From: Variovorax sp. 679
GTDB taxonomy: Bacteria > Pseudomonadota > Gammaproteobacteria > Burkholderiales > Burkholderiaceae_C
DNA length: 64,000 bases
Direction of reading: 5' to 3'
Assembly (NCBI RefSeq): GCF_003952185.1
Contig: NZ_RXFS01000021.1
Coordinates: 1-64,000, forward strand
In this document: positions 18,599-31,354 of the stretch, piece by piece
Position numbering within the stretch: the stretch's first letter is position 1
Layout: the number at the start of each line of letters is the position of its first letter
Notes under the pieces: generated by a model
Told to the model about the DNA's origin: nothing
The model's database searches: none
What the model saw: only the letters and a program-made list of their open reading frames with translations
Position numbers and translations under genes: made by a program

Positions 18599-19636
18599 TC
18601 ATCTGACCGGGGGTGCGTAGATCAGGCCGCCCTTGCTCCAGAGATTATTCGAGCCGCGCGGCAGCTTGAGCACCGACTTCGGCCCGACGTTGCGCTCGAA
18701 GATCTCGCCGTAGTTGCCCACGGCCTTGATCGCGCGGAACGACCAGTCCTTGTCGAGGCCCAGCAGCTTGCCGAGGTCTTCACCGGTGCCGACCAGGCGC
18801 TGCTGCGCCGGGTCCTTGCTGTTGGCCTTGAGCTCGTCGGCGTTGGCCTGCGTGACACCGAATTCCTCGGCCTCGATGAGCGCATTGGGCACCCACTTGG
18901 CGATGGCGAACCACTCGTCGTCGCCGCGGCGCACCAGGGGCGCCAGGGGCTCCTTGGAAATCAGCTCGGGCAGAATGATGTAGTCGTCGGGGTTCGACGC
19001 TTCCTTGTTGCGCAGGCCGGCCAGCGCCGAGGCGTCGGTCGTGAAGGCCTGGCAGCGCCCCGAGAAGAAGGCCTTGAACGAGGCCTCGAAGCTCTCGAAG
19101 ACGACCGTCTTCACCGGGATGTTCTGGGCGCGGAAGTAGTCGGAAACGTTCTTCTCGTTGGTGGTGCCCGACTGGGTGCAGATGGTGGCGTTCTTGAGCT
19201 GCCTGGCGCTCGTCACCTTGAGCTTCTTCGGCACCAGGAAGCCCTGGCCGTCGTAGTAGGTGATGGTGGTGAAGTTGAAGCCCAGCGAGGCGTCGCGCGT
19301 GAGCGTCCAGGTGGTGTTGCGCGCGAGGATGTCGATTTCGCCGGCCTGCAGGGCCGAGAAGCGCTGCTGCGAATTGAGCGGCACGAAGTCGACCTTCTTG
19401 CCGTCGCCGAGCACGGCCGCCGCGATGGCGCGGCAGGTGTCGACGTCGAGGCCCGACCAGTTGCCTTGCGTGTCCGGTGCGGAAAAGCCCGCCACGCCGT
19501 TGGTCACGCCGCACTTGACGGTGCCGCGCTGCTTGACCGCGTCGAGCGTCTTGCCGGCGAAAGCCGGTGCGGCGCAGGCCAGTGCAATGGCGCCTGCGGC
19601 CGCGAGCAGAACCGGGCGGAATCGTTCGTTCATCAT
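18599..19636 (-). CDS. aapJ: Amino acid ABC transporter periplasmic binding protein AapJ
   Basis: Periplasmic solute-binding protein of about 345 residues that captures L-amino acids for AapQM. ATG 19636 is chosen because GAGGAG lies 7 nt upstream. A signal peptide ends at APAFA. The mature protein starts TLDAVKQRGTVKCGV, typical of family 3 binding proteins, and shows GLDVDTCRAIAAAVLGD, QRFSALQAGEIDILARNTTWT and CTQSGTTNEKNVSDYF, close to AapJ/BztA. It heads the J-Q-M series. The divergent doxX gene starts 165 bp away, and both promoters must lie in that gap. Confidence 0.92.
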   Translation of the reverse strand: MMNERFRPVLLAAAGAIALACAAPAFAGKTLDAVKQRGTVKCGVTNGVAGFSAPDTQGNWSGLDVDTCRAIAAAVLGDGKKVDFVPLNSQQRFSALQAGEIDILARNTTWTLTRDASLGFNFTTITYYDGQGFLVPKKLKVTSARQLKNATICTQSGTTNEKNVSDYFRAQNIPVKTVVFESFEASFKAFFSGRCQAFTTDASALAGLRNKEASNPDDYIILPELISKEPLAPLVRRGDDEWFAIAKWVPNALIEAEEFGVTQANADELKANSKDPAQQRLVGTGEDLGKLLGLDKDWSFRAIKAVGNYGEIFERNVGPKSVLKLPRGSNNLWSKGGLIYAPPVR

Positions 19637-19800
19637 TGGTGTTCTCCTCAACAGTAAGCAAAAGGCAGTGTACGGGCCGACACCGGACTCTGCCAAAGAA
19701 CTCCGGGTTGGATGCATATGCGTCGCCCAGGGCTGGCTCGATGTGCCGCAGGTTCACTACCATACGGCCCTTCAACCACCACTCCAATGGAATAAACACA

Positions 19801-20196
19801 ATGGTCAAATCCGACGACACCGGCAAGTTCATCCTGCGCGTTTCGCTTGGCGTGCTGATCCTGCTGCATGGCATCGCCAAGCTGCAAGGCGGCGTCGGCT
19901 TCATCTCGGGCATGCTGGCCCAGCACGGGCTGCCGGGCGCATTGGCCTACCTGGTCTACATCGGCGAGGTGGTGGCACCCGTGCTGCTGATCATCGGCCT
20001 GTACACGCGCCCTGCTGCGTGGATCGTGGCCATCAACATGCTGGTGGCGTTCGCGCTGGTTCACATGAAGGACCTGACCTCGCTCGGCAAGCAAGGCGGC
20101 TGGGCTCTGGAACTGCAGGGCATGTTCCTGTTCGCGGCGCTTGCCCTCGCCTTCATGGGTGGCGGCCGCTTCGCGCTCAGCACGAAATACAACTGA
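19801..20196 (+). CDS. DoxX-family membrane protein
   Basis: A 131-residue protein with four predicted membrane helices: FILRVSLGVLILLHGIAK, ALAYLVYIGEVVAPVLLIIG, AAWIVAINMLVAFALVH and LQGMFLFAALALAFMGGG. The HGIAKL and GEVVAPVLL segments match the DoxX/SURF4 fold. Members are quinone- or thiol-linked redox membrane proteins in some bacteria, but no specific role is readable. It starts at ATG 19801 with a modest GGA upstream and ends 6 bp from the convergent def stop. Confidence 0.85.
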   Translation: MVKSDDTGKFILRVSLGVLILLHGIAKLQGGVGFISGMLAQHGLPGALAYLVYIGEVVAPVLLIIGLYTRPAAWIVAINMLVAFALVHMKDLTSLGKQGGWALELQGMFLFAALALAFMGGGRFALSTKYN

Positions 20197-20202
20197 TCTG
20201 GC

Positions 20203-20742
20203 TCAATCGTCGTCGGCTGCGTCGAGGCCCGGAAACAGGACCTCGGTGTAGCCGAAGCGCGAGAAGTCGCGCACCCTCATCGGATACAGCTTGCCCAGCA
20301 GGTGATCGACTTCGTGCTGCACCACGCGCGCATGGAAGCCGGTGGCGACCCGGTCGATCGGGTCGCCGTACGGATCGAAGCCGGCATAGCGGATGTTGGC
20401 GAAGCGCGGCACCACGCCGCGCAGGCCTGGCACCGACAGGCACCCTTCCCAGCCCTCTTCCTCCTCGTCGTTCAGCGGCGTGATGACGGGGTTCAGCAGC
20501 ACGGTGCGCGGCACCGGCGGTGCGTCGGGATAGCGGGGGTTAACGACGTCGGTGCCGAAGATCACGATCTGCTGATCGACGCCGATCTGCGGTGCGGCAA
20601 GGCCGGCGCCGTTGACCGCATGCATGGTCTCGAACATGTCGCGCACCAGCAGGTGCAGTTCGTCGGTATCGAAGGCGGCGACCGGCTGCGCGATGCGCAG
20701 CAGCCGAGGGTCGCCCATTTTCAGGATTTCGCGGATGGCCAT
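20203..20742 (-). CDS. def: Peptide deformylase
   Basis: Cytosolic metalloenzyme that removes the formyl group from nascent N-termini. It has 179 residues and all three motifs: [10 protein letters not shown] (46-55), EGCLSVPG with metal ligand Cys101, and QHEVDHLLG with His143, Glu144 and His147. No fmt or rsmB gene is adjacent in this window, so this may be a second deformylase copy with the housekeeping def-fmt pair elsewhere; that cannot be checked here. Confidence 0.95.
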   Translation of the reverse strand: MAIREILKMGDPRLLRIAQPVAAFDTDELHLLVRDMFETMHAVNGAGLAAPQIGVDQQIVIFGTDVVNPRYPDAPPVPRTVLLNPVITPLNDEEEEGWEGCLSVPGLRGVVPRFANIRYAGFDPYGDPIDRVATGFHARVVQHEVDHLLGKLYPMRVRDFSRFGYTEVLFPGLDAADDD

Positions 20743-20789
20743 GGCGGGATTATCGCGACAGCCTCACGCTCCTGCCCCAAGACGATCGA

Positions 20790-21221
20790 TCAGGGAGGGC
20801 TCTGGGTCTTCGAGTCGGGCGAAGTCCACAGGCGCGCGTTGCCGCGCGGCATCTGCTGCGGCTGCGACGGTGTGATGCCCGGGACACCACCGGGCCGCGC
20901 CGGGACCACGACGGGGGGGCGGCCTCCGCCACCCCAGACCGGCGGAGCCGGTGGGCGCACGGCCGGATAAACGGGCCGCGCCGGATAGCCGGGGCGGTCG
21001 TAATAAGGCCTGTCGTAATAGCGCGGGCGCCGTTCGTAGTAGCCGCCACCGTTGATGTAGACCGGCGCAGGCGAGACGACCACCGGAGCGGGCTCGCTGT
21101 AATACGGCCCCGAGGAATAGCCCCCGCCATAGTAGGGATCGGCGGGCACGCCCACGCAACCGGTCAGCAGCGCAACGCCACCGACTGCAAAGCAGGCACC
21201 GAGAACGCGAATTTTTTTCAT
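20790..21221 (-). CDS. Tyr/Pro/Gly-rich lipoprotein of unknown function
   Basis: A 143-residue small lipoprotein. ATG 21221 is supported by AAGGAG 7 nt upstream; a longer frame to 21245 is not. A signal peptide ends in the lipobox LLTGC. The mature protein is low complexity: YYGGGYSSGPYY, several YYDRP words, then PARPVYPAVRPPAPP and a Gly/Pro/Val-rich tail. No catalytic motif is seen. Similar short Tyr/Gly/Pro-rich lipoproteins are common in Comamonadaceae, and their role is unknown. Confidence 0.75.
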   Translation of the reverse strand: MKKIRVLGACFAVGGVALLTGCVGVPADPYYGGGYSSGPYYSEPAPVVVSPAPVYINGGGYYERRPRYYDRPYYDRPGYPARPVYPAVRPPAPPVWGGGGRPPVVVPARPGGVPGITPSQPQQMPRGNARLWTSPDSKTQSPP

Positions 21222-21339
21222 GAGGACTCTCCTTGTGGCCTTCAATCAGCTTTCAACGCCAGGTTGTAGACCCTGTTGACTGCGCTCCGATGAAGTCGCG
21301 TAACGGCCGGTAAAGAGGCCCGGCCACGGCCCCTGCCGC

Positions 21340-24553
<3,214 letters not shown>

Positions 24554-24568
24554 GGATGGTCGCCCGGC

Positions 24569-27500
24569 TTATGCGGCTTCGACCATCGAGACAGCCGACT
24601 CCATGTCGACCGCGACGATCCGCGACACGCCCTGCTCCTGCATCGTCACGCCGATCAGCTGCTCGGCCATTTCCATGGCGATCTTGTTGTGGCTGATGAA
24701 GAGGAACTGGGTTTCGCGGCTCATGGCGGAGACGAGTTTGGCATAGCGCTCGGTGTTCGCGTCGTCCAGCGGCGCGTCCACTTCGTCGAGCAGACAGAAA
24801 GGCGCCGGGTTCAGCTGGAAGATGGCGAACACGAGCGCGATGGCCGTGAGCGCCTTCTCGCCACCCGACAGCAGGTGGATGGTCTGGTTCTTCTTGCCCG
24901 GGGGCTGCGCCATCACCTGCACGCCGGAATCGAGGATCTCGTCGCCGGTCATCATGAGCTTGGCGTTGCCGCCGCCGAACAGCTCCGGGAACATCCGGCT
25001 GAAGTGCTCGTTGACGATCTTGAAGGTGCCGCCGAGCAGGTCGCGCGTCTCGGCGTCGATCTTGCGGATGGCGTCTTCCAGCGTGCCGATGGCCTCGTTC
25101 AGGTCGGCCGACTGGGCATCGAGGAAGGTCTTGCGCTCGCTCGCGATGGCGAGTTCGTCGAGCGCGGCCAGGTTCACCGCACCGAGCGCGACCACTTCGC
25201 GATTGAGCCGGTCGATTTCGCTCTGCAGCCCGGTGAGCTTCACCTTGTCGTTCTCGATCGACTGCTCGATGGCTTCGAGGTCTGCGCCGGCATCGTCCAG
25301 CAGCTGCTGGTATTGCTCGACGCCCAGGCGTGCGGCCTGCTCCTTCAGCTGGAACTCGGTGATGCGCTGGCGCAGAGGATCGAGCTCGCGCTCGAGCTGC
25401 AGGCGGCGCTCGTCGCTGGCGCGCAGCTTGAGCGTGAGATCGTCGTACTGGCTGCGTGCCGAGCCCAGCGCGGCTTCGCGTTCGAGCTTGAGGGCCAGCG
25501 CGTCCTGCAGGCCGGCCTGCGCGGCGGCGTCGGAGAGGCGGCTCAGCTCGGCACGTGCGCGCTCGTCTTCGTCGGTGAGTGCCACGGTCTGCTGCGCGGC
25601 GGTTTCGATGGATCGGTTGAGCTCCCCACGGCGGGCTTCGAGCGTACGCTGCGAGAAGGTCGCTTCCTGCGCCTGGCGCTCCAGGCTGCGGTGCTGCTCG
25701 CGGCTCGCGGTCAGCGCACGGCCGGCCTCGATCACGCGCTCGTCGAGTTCGGCATGGCGCTCCTGGCTGTCGGCCAGCTGCATGTCGAGTTCCTCAAAGC
25801 GGCCTTCGGCGGCGATGCGCCGCTCCTGCAGCTCTTCGAGCTGCGCGTCGACTTCACCGAGGTCGGCGGCCAGCTGCTGACTGCGGGCGCGGGTCTGCTC
25901 GGCGAGCTGCGTCATGCGCAGGGTCTCGACCTGCAGTTCGTGCGCGCGCGACTGGGTTTCCGCGGCTTCGCGCCGCGCGGTGACGAGGCGCGAAGCGGCG
26001 TCGGCATAGGCGGCCTCGGCGCGGACCAGCGCGGTGCGGGCCTCTTCGTTGATGAGCGTCTGGGCGCGCAGCTGGCGCTCCAGGTTTTCCATTTCCTGCT
26101 GGCGGGCCAGCAGGCCGGCCTGCTCGGAATCGGGCGCATAGAAATTGACGCTGTGCGAGGACACGGCATGGCCGCTCTGCACGTAGATGACTTCGCCAGC
26201 TTGCAGCGTGGCGCGCTGGGCCAGCGCTTCCTCGAAGCTCGCGGCGGTGTAGCAGCCGTGCAGCCAGTCGTTCAGCAGGGCCTGCTGCCCCGCGTCGTTC
26301 AGCCGCAGCAGGCTCGACAGGCGCGGCAGCGCGGCCGAGCCCTCCGGCGTTCCGGCAGCCGGCGGGCTGTAGAAGGCGAGCTTGGCGGGCGGCGCGTCAT
26401 TGCCGAAGGCGCGCACCATCTCCAGGCGGCTGACTTCGAGTGCGCCCAACCGCTCGCGCAGTGCGGCTTCGAGCGCGTTTTCCCAGCCCTGCTCGATGTG
26501 GATGCGGCTCCACAGTCCCTGCAGGCCGTCGAGGCCATGCTTGGCGAGCCATGGGGCCAGCTTGCCGTCGGTCTTGACCTTCTCCTGCAGTGCGCGCAGC
26601 GCCTCAAGGCGGGCCGAGTACTCGGCATGGCGGGCGCCCTCGGTGTTGACGGCCTGCTGCTTTTCGCGGCGGTCGTCGTCGAGCTGCGGCACGGCTTCCT
26701 GCAGTTCCTGCAGGCGCGCGTCGGCTTCGCTTGCCGCTTCCTGCGCCATGGCGTGCTGCTCCTGCATGTCGAGCAGGCGGGCCTCGTCGGGCGCAGCCAG
26801 GGCGTTCTGGTCGGCGCGCAGGCGTTCGCTGCGCATGGTGAGTTGCCGGCTCTGCTCCTCGATGTTGCGCTGGTCGGCGGCCAGCACCTGGATCTGCTGC
26901 TGCACCTGCGACACGGTCGTGCGCTGCGTGTTGGCTTCGTCCTGGGCGCGCTGCACGGCTTCTTCGAGATCGGGCATGCGCGCGTCATGCTCCTCGAGCT
27001 GGGCCGCCAGCATGATGGCCTGTTCCTCGGCATCGACGCCCGCGCCGGCCAGGGTCTCGATCTCGGCTTCGGCTTCTTCGCGGCGGCGGCCCCACTGGCC
27101 CATCTGTTCGCGCAGCTGCACGAGACGCTGCTCGACACGCTGGCGGCCTTCGACCACGAAGCGGATCTCGCCCTCGAGGCGGCCGACTTCGGCGCTGGCC
27201 TCGTAGAGCTTGCCCTGCGCCTGGTTGACCTGGTCGCCGGCGCCGTAGTGGGCCTGGCGCACGGTTTCGAGTTCTGCCTCGATGTGGCGCAGGTCGGCCG
27301 TGCGCGATTCGAGGTCGTTGATGGCACGCTCGGAATCGGCCTTGATCTTGGCCTGGTCGGCATTGCTCTCGCTGCGCTTCAAGAACCACAGCTGGTGCTG
27401 CTTCTTCGTGGCGTCGCCCTGCAGCGCGTTGTAGCGCGCGGCCACCTCGGCCTGCTTCTCGAGCTTCTCGAGGTTGGCGTTGAGTTCGCGGAGGATGTCC

Positions 27501-28084
27501 TCGACCCGCGTGAGGTTCTCGCGCGTGTCGCCCAGGCGGTTCTCGGTTTCGCGGCGGCGCTCCTTGTACTTGGAGACGCCAGCGGCTTCCTCGAGGAACA
27601 GGCGCAGTTCCTCGGGCTTGGATTCGATGATCCGGCTGATCGTGCCCTGGCCGATGATGGCGTAGGCGCGAGGGCCGAGGCCGGTGCCGAGAAACACGTC
27701 CTGCACGTCGCGGCGGCGCACCGGCTGGTTGTTGATGTAGTAGCTGCTGGTGCCGTCGCGGGTGAGCACGCGGCGCACGGCGATTTCGCCGAACTGGTTC
27801 CATTGGCCGCCGGCGCGGTGGTCGGCGTTGTCGAACACCAGCTCCACGCTGGAGCGGCTGGCCTGCTTGCGGGTGGTCGTGCCGTTGAAGATCACGTCCT
27901 GCATCGACTCGCCGCGCAACTCCGACGCACGCGACTCGCCGAGCACCCAGCGCACCGCGTCCATGATGTTCGACTTGCCGCAGCCGTTCGGCCCGACAAC
28001 GCCGACCAGTTGGCCCGGCAGCAGGAAGTTGGTGGGTTCGGCGAACGACTTGAAGCCCGAAAGCTTGATGGAATTAAGACGCAC
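24569..28084 (-). CDS. smc: Chromosome segregation ATPase SMC
   Basis: Condensin-type SMC, 1171 residues. The N-terminal Walker A is GPNGCGKSN (about 31-39). Two long coiled-coil arms, rich in Glu, Arg, Gln and Ala, flank a hinge near residues 500-650. The C-terminal head carries the signature LLSGGEKALTAIALVFAIF and Walker B PFCLLDEVDAPLDDAN. It starts at GTG 28084. It is the first gene of the smc-zipA-ligA operon and diverges from a lipoprotein gene. A small CCTTGG/CCAAGG inverted repeat lies in its 5' leader; no promoter is obvious to me. Confidence 0.97.
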   Translation of the reverse strand: MRLNSIKLSGFKSFAEPTNFLLPGQLVGVVGPNGCGKSNIMDAVRWVLGESRASELRGESMQDVIFNGTTTRKQASRSSVELVFDNADHRAGGQWNQFGEIAVRRVLTRDGTSSYYINNQPVRRRDVQDVFLGTGLGPRAYAIIGQGTISRIIESKPEELRLFLEEAAGVSKYKERRRETENRLGDTRENLTRVEDILRELNANLEKLEKQAEVAARYNALQGDATKKQHQLWFLKRSESNADQAKIKADSERAINDLESRTADLRHIEAELETVRQAHYGAGDQVNQAQGKLYEASAEVGRLEGEIRFVVEGRQRVEQRLVQLREQMGQWGRRREEAEAEIETLAGAGVDAEEQAIMLAAQLEEHDARMPDLEEAVQRAQDEANTQRTTVSQVQQQIQVLAADQRNIEEQSRQLTMRSERLRADQNALAAPDEARLLDMQEQHAMAQEAASEADARLQELQEAVPQLDDDRREKQQAVNTEGARHAEYSARLEALRALQEKVKTDGKLAPWLAKHGLDGLQGLWSRIHIEQGWENALEAALRERLGALEVSRLEMVRAFGNDAPPAKLAFYSPPAAGTPEGSAALPRLSSLLRLNDAGQQALLNDWLHGCYTAASFEEALAQRATLQAGEVIYVQSGHAVSSHSVNFYAPDSEQAGLLARQQEMENLERQLRAQTLINEEARTALVRAEAAYADAASRLVTARREAAETQSRAHELQVETLRMTQLAEQTRARSQQLAADLGEVDAQLEELQERRIAAEGRFEELDMQLADSQERHAELDERVIEAGRALTASREQHRSLERQAQEATFSQRTLEARRGELNRSIETAAQQTVALTDEDERARAELSRLSDAAAQAGLQDALALKLEREAALGSARSQYDDLTLKLRASDERRLQLERELDPLRQRITEFQLKEQAARLGVEQYQQLLDDAGADLEAIEQSIENDKVKLTGLQSEIDRLNREVVALGAVNLAALDELAIASERKTFLDAQSADLNEAIGTLEDAIRKIDAETRDLLGGTFKIVNEHFSRMFPELFGGGNAKLMMTGDEILDSGVQVMAQPPGKKNQTIHLLSGGEKALTAIALVFAIFQLNPAPFCLLDEVDAPLDDANTERYAKLVSAMSRETQFLFISHNKIAMEMAEQLIGVTMQEQGVSRIVAVDMESAVSMVEAA

Positions 28085-28198
28085 GACTTGTCGGCCTGCC
28101 TTGGCTGTAGCTCCAAGGTATTGATTTGTAAGGAAAATTGCACGGGCCCGCAGCTTGAAGCAGGCCGCCGCCCCAGCCGTGGATGATAACGTCAGGGC

Positions 28199-28969
28199 AT
28201 GAGCGATTCCCTGGTTTCACCCCTCGTCGCACGATGGGCCTGCCTGCTGGCAGGCGCGGCAGTCCTGGCCGCTGTCCTGTCCGGTATCGCAGGCTGCTCG
28301 GCGACGCACGACACGCAGCGCGCCGAGCCCTACAGCAACCAGGAATGGCTGCAGTCCGGCGCCAACCGCATCGCCAACCTTTCGCTGCGCGACAACCTGC
28401 AGTCGGTGCGCCGGGTGCAGAGCACGCTCTACAAGCGCAACCCGCGCGAGTGGCGCAAATCGGCCGCCAGCATGGACGAAGCCAGCCAGCGCGCCTGGGA
28501 CGCCGTGCTCAAGGGCCCGTCCCTGCCCGAGCTCAAGGGCGCGAGCGGTATCGACGCCATCCGCATGGCCTTCGACACCACCCCGCAGGGCTACCAGGGC
28601 GACCGCGTGGCGGCGCTGGTATACGGCTGGGCCACCATGCTCAAGCAGGCCAACGGCGACACCTGGGACCAGACCATGCTCGACGGCGTCAACGCCGAGA
28701 ACAGCTTCCGGGCCGCGCGCAATTTCGAGATCTCGCTGTGGCTCATCTCCTCCAAGACCGGCCCCGACGGCCAGCCGCTGCTGCTGGCCACCGAGATCAG
28801 CGACCGCGGCCGCAACCTCGTGGCCGACCGCGAGCTGTCGAAGGTGGTGGCGCGGCTCGACCTGCTGGCAGCCCAGGCCGACGAGAAGTACCGCCGGGCG
28901 GCGCTCGACTTCGGCCAGAACTGGGTGATGGGCGTGGTCATGCCTCTTTTCACGCTGGTTCCCAAGTGA
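28199..28969 (+). CDS. Hypothetical lipoprotein
   Basis: A 256-residue protein with a signal peptide ending in a lipobox (SGIAGCS, Cys33). The mature part is mainly helical, contains AARNFEISLWLISS and ends MPLFTLVPK. I do not recognise the family. It is divergent from smc, with about 114 bp between the two starts, so it is probably monocistronic. Its codon use and base composition match its neighbours. Confidence 0.75.
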   Translation: MSDSLVSPLVARWACLLAGAAVLAAVLSGIAGCSATHDTQRAEPYSNQEWLQSGANRIANLSLRDNLQSVRRVQSTLYKRNPREWRKSAASMDEASQRAWDAVLKGPSLPELKGASGIDAIRMAFDTTPQGYQGDRVAALVYGWATMLKQANGDTWDQTMLDGVNAENSFRAARNFEISLWLISSKTGPDGQPLLLATEISDRGRNLVADRELSKVVARLDLLAAQADEKYRRAALDFGQNWVMGVVMPLFTLVPK

Positions 28970-29102
28970 GGCGACCGGCCGGCCGCAAGCACACCCCTTG
29001 CTGCAGGCCATTGCAAGAGATCGCAACCGGAAGGAAAAAGCAGCCCCCTAGAATGATTCGGCCCTTCACCTCTCCTCAATCCATTCGAGGCAGCATCAAC
29101 TC

Positions 29103-29795
29103 ATGAGCTCCATCAACTTCATCGGCGGCGAAAAAGGCGGTGTCGGCAAGTCGGTCACCGCGCGCGTGCTGGCCCAGTACTTCATCGACCACAGCCGCCC
29201 CTTCACCGGCTTCGACACAGACCGCTCGCACAGCTCGTTCACGCGCTTCTACGAAGGCTTTGCCTCGCCGGTGGTGGTCGACAGCTTCGAAGGGCTCGAC
29301 ACGGTGGTCAACGGCTTCGAGACCAATCCGCAGCAGAGCGTGATCGTCGACCTTGCCGCCCAGACGCTGGCGCCGCTGGCGCGCTGGATCAAGGAATCGG
29401 ACCTGTTCGACGTGTTCGCCGAGATCGGCGTCACCGTCAACTTCTGGCACGTGCTGGACGACGGCAAGGACTCGACCGACCTGCTCGGCACGCTGATCGA
29501 CACCTTCGGCAACCGGCCCAACTACATCGTGGTGCAGAACTACGGCCGTGGCAGCGATTTCGGGATGCTGCTGGGTTCGCAGTCGCTCTCCAAGGCCACG
29601 GCCAACGGTGCCCGCGTGATCGCCCTGCCCCGGCTGCACGATGCGAGCATGCGCAAGATCGACGCGCAGAACACCAGCTTCTGGAAGGCCGTGCATGACC
29701 GCGACGGGCCGCATGCGCTGGGGCTGCTGGAGCGCCAGCGGGTGAAGTCGTGGCTGGCTACGGCCTACGCCGCGTTCGATACGCTGCCCCTTTGA
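29103..29795 (+). CDS. ParA/MinD-type ATPase, orphan
   Basis: A 230-residue P-loop NTPase with the deviant Walker A GGEKGGVGKSVTARVLAQ (signature Lys four residues before the GKS), a DTDRSHSSF segment after strand 2 and a Walker B-like SVIVDLAAQT. Similar proteins are sometimes labelled mobilisation protein or CobQ/ParA. No parB, parS, mob gene or plasmid function is seen nearby, so plasmid partitioning is not supported. Its cargo is unknown. The 133-bp upstream gap contains TAGAAT near 29050, a possible -10 element without a convincing -35. Confidence 0.8.
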   Translation: MSSINFIGGEKGGVGKSVTARVLAQYFIDHSRPFTGFDTDRSHSSFTRFYEGFASPVVVDSFEGLDTVVNGFETNPQQSVIVDLAAQTLAPLARWIKESDLFDVFAEIGVTVNFWHVLDDGKDSTDLLGTLIDTFGNRPNYIVVQNYGRGSDFGMLLGSQSLSKATANGARVIALPRLHDASMRKIDAQNTSFWKAVHDRDGPHALGLLERQRVKSWLATAYAAFDTLPL

Positions 29796-29874
29796 GCCTT
29801 CATCCGGTCGGTCGAGGCTGTGCGCACTCGGCCTGACCGGGCATCCCAGAAAAACAGAAAGAGGGAGATTCGCC

Positions 29875-30582
29875 TTGGACATCCACGTCAACCGAAACGG
29901 CCAGGCCTTCGGCCCCTACGAAGAGAGCGAGGCCAGGGCGCTGTACGCCCGGGGAAACATCGCCCCGTCAGACCTGGTCTGGCGCAGTGGAATGGCCGAA
30001 TGGCAGACGGCCTTGCAGATGTTCGGCGAGCGGGCGACGCAGCCCGGTGCGCCTCCGGTCGTCTCGCCACCTCCCCTGCCTCCGCAACAGGTGCCCCCGG
30101 TGCCGGGCTACGCCGCGCCGCCGTCCTCCTACGGGCAGCAGACCGTGGTGCCGCAACAGGATCTGCCACCCAAACTGCATTGGGCGCTGGTCCTGTTGTT
30201 CACGGTACTGACCTTCGGCATTTTTGCCCTCGTCTGGCCGTTCATCCAGTCGACCTGGGTGCGCAAGATCGATCCTCGATCCAATGCGACCCTGTACCTG
30301 GCCGGCAACGTGGCCCTGGCAATCGTCGGGAATCTGATGGATGCCTCGAGCTCCCCGAGCACCCAGGGCGCTGGCGTGCTGCTTCAGATCGTGTCCTATG
30401 TGCTCTTCTTTTGCGGGTACTACTCGATGAGACGTTCGATGCTCGACCACTACAACGGTGTGGAGCCGATCGGACTGAGGCTTTCCGGAGCCATGACCTT
30501 CTTCTTCAGCATCCTCTACCTGCAGTACCACATGACGCGGATCGCCAAGTGGAAGCAGACTGGAGAAATCGAGCCGCAATAA
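29875..30582 (+). CDS. GYF-domain (DUF4339) membrane protein
   Basis: A 235-residue protein starting at TTG 29875, with GGGAG 7 nt upstream. The start is supported because the GYF_2/DUF4339 domain begins immediately (HVNRNGQAFGPYEESEARAL, ending LVWRSGMAEWQ). A Pro/Gln-rich linker (about 58-95) follows, then three or four membrane helices (LHWALVLLFTVLTFGIFALV, TLYLAGNVALAIVGNLM, LLQIVSYVLFFCGYYS, a C-terminal one). The GYF domain typically binds proline-rich ligands; the partner is unknown. It is followed by convergent fabG 40 bp away. Confidence 0.8.
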   Translation: MDIHVNRNGQAFGPYEESEARALYARGNIAPSDLVWRSGMAEWQTALQMFGERATQPGAPPVVSPPPLPPQQVPPVPGYAAPPSSYGQQTVVPQQDLPPKLHWALVLLFTVLTFGIFALVWPFIQSTWVRKIDPRSNATLYLAGNVALAIVGNLMDASSSPSTQGAGVLLQIVSYVLFFCGYYSMRRSMLDHYNGVEPIGLRLSGAMTFFFSILYLQYHMTRIAKWKQTGEIEPQ

Positions 30583-30622
30583 ACAGCTTCGGGAGCCGTC
30601 CAGCACCGCGCCCAAAAACCGC

Positions 30623-31354
30623 TCAGATCATCCCGCCGTTGATCGAGATCACCTGCCCAGTGATGTAGCCGGCTTCCTCGCTCGCGAGGAACGAAGCCAG
30701 CGCCGCCACTTCCTGCGGCGTTCCGGCCCGCTTCACCGGCACCATCTGGTTGATGACGGCCGGGTCGAACACCGCGTCCGCCATCGGTGACGCGATGATC
30801 CCCGGCGCAATGGCATTCACCGTCACGCCGCGCGAGGCCACCTCGAGCGACAGCGCCTTGGTCGCGCTGTTCAGCGCGCCCTTGGCCGCTGCGTAGTTGA
30901 CCTGCCCCCGGTTACCAGCAATCGCGGCCACCGACGAAATGTTCAGGACGCGGCCCCACCGCGTGCGCATCATCGGCAGCAGCAGAGGCTGCGTGACGCG
31001 GAAGAAGCCGTTGAGCGACACGTCGATCACCTTGTGCCATTGCTCGGCCCGCATGCCCGGCAGCACGGCGTCGTCGTGGACGCCCGCGTTGTTGACGAGG
31101 ATCTGCACCGGCCCGCCTTCGAGGATGCGCGCGCACGCCGCCGCTGTGGCCTCGTCGCTGCTCAGGTCGAACACATGGCACTCGGCCTTGCCGCCGGCTG
31201 CGGTGATGGATGCCGCCAGTTGCTCGACCGCCTCGGGACGCGAATTGGCGTGCAGCAGCACCGTGGCGCCGTCGCGCGCCAGGCGCTCGGCCATCGCGGC
31301 ACCAAGCGCGCCGCTGGCACCGGTGATCAGTGCGCGTTTTCCTTCGAGACTCAT
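30623..31354 (-). CDS. fabG: 3-oxoacyl-ACP reductase (FabG-type SDR), last gene of aryl-polyene-like operon
   Basis: Short-chain dehydrogenase of 243 residues that reduces beta-ketoacyl-ACP with NADPH. Motifs are the nucleotide loop TGASGALGAAMA (about 11-22), VNNAGV, and the catalytic Ser (SSVAAIAG) with Tyr and Lys in NYAAAKGAL; PGIIASPM follows. ATG 31354 overlaps the dehydratase stop as ATGA. In aryl-polyene clusters this is the ketoreductase (ApeQ role), which with ACP and dehydratases builds a conjugated chain. The assignment to polyene rather than general fatty-acid synthesis comes from the operon. Confidence 0.92.
   Translation of the reverse strand: MSLEGKRALITGASGALGAAMAERLARDGATVLLHANSRPEAVEQLAASITAAGGKAECHVFDLSSDEATAAACARILEGGPVQILVNNAGVHDDAVLPGMRAEQWHKVIDVSLNGFFRVTQPLLLPMMRTRWGRVLNISSVAAIAGNRGQVNYAAAKGALNSATKALSLEVASRGVTVNAIAPGIIASPMADAVFDPAVINQMVPVKRAGTPQEVAALASFLASEEAGYITGQVISINGGMI

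Noticed and set aside
29103-30582. Possible remnant of a plasmid or integrative element around the ParA-like gene
   Set aside because: No integrase, relaxase, parB, repeats or base-composition change is seen next to it.
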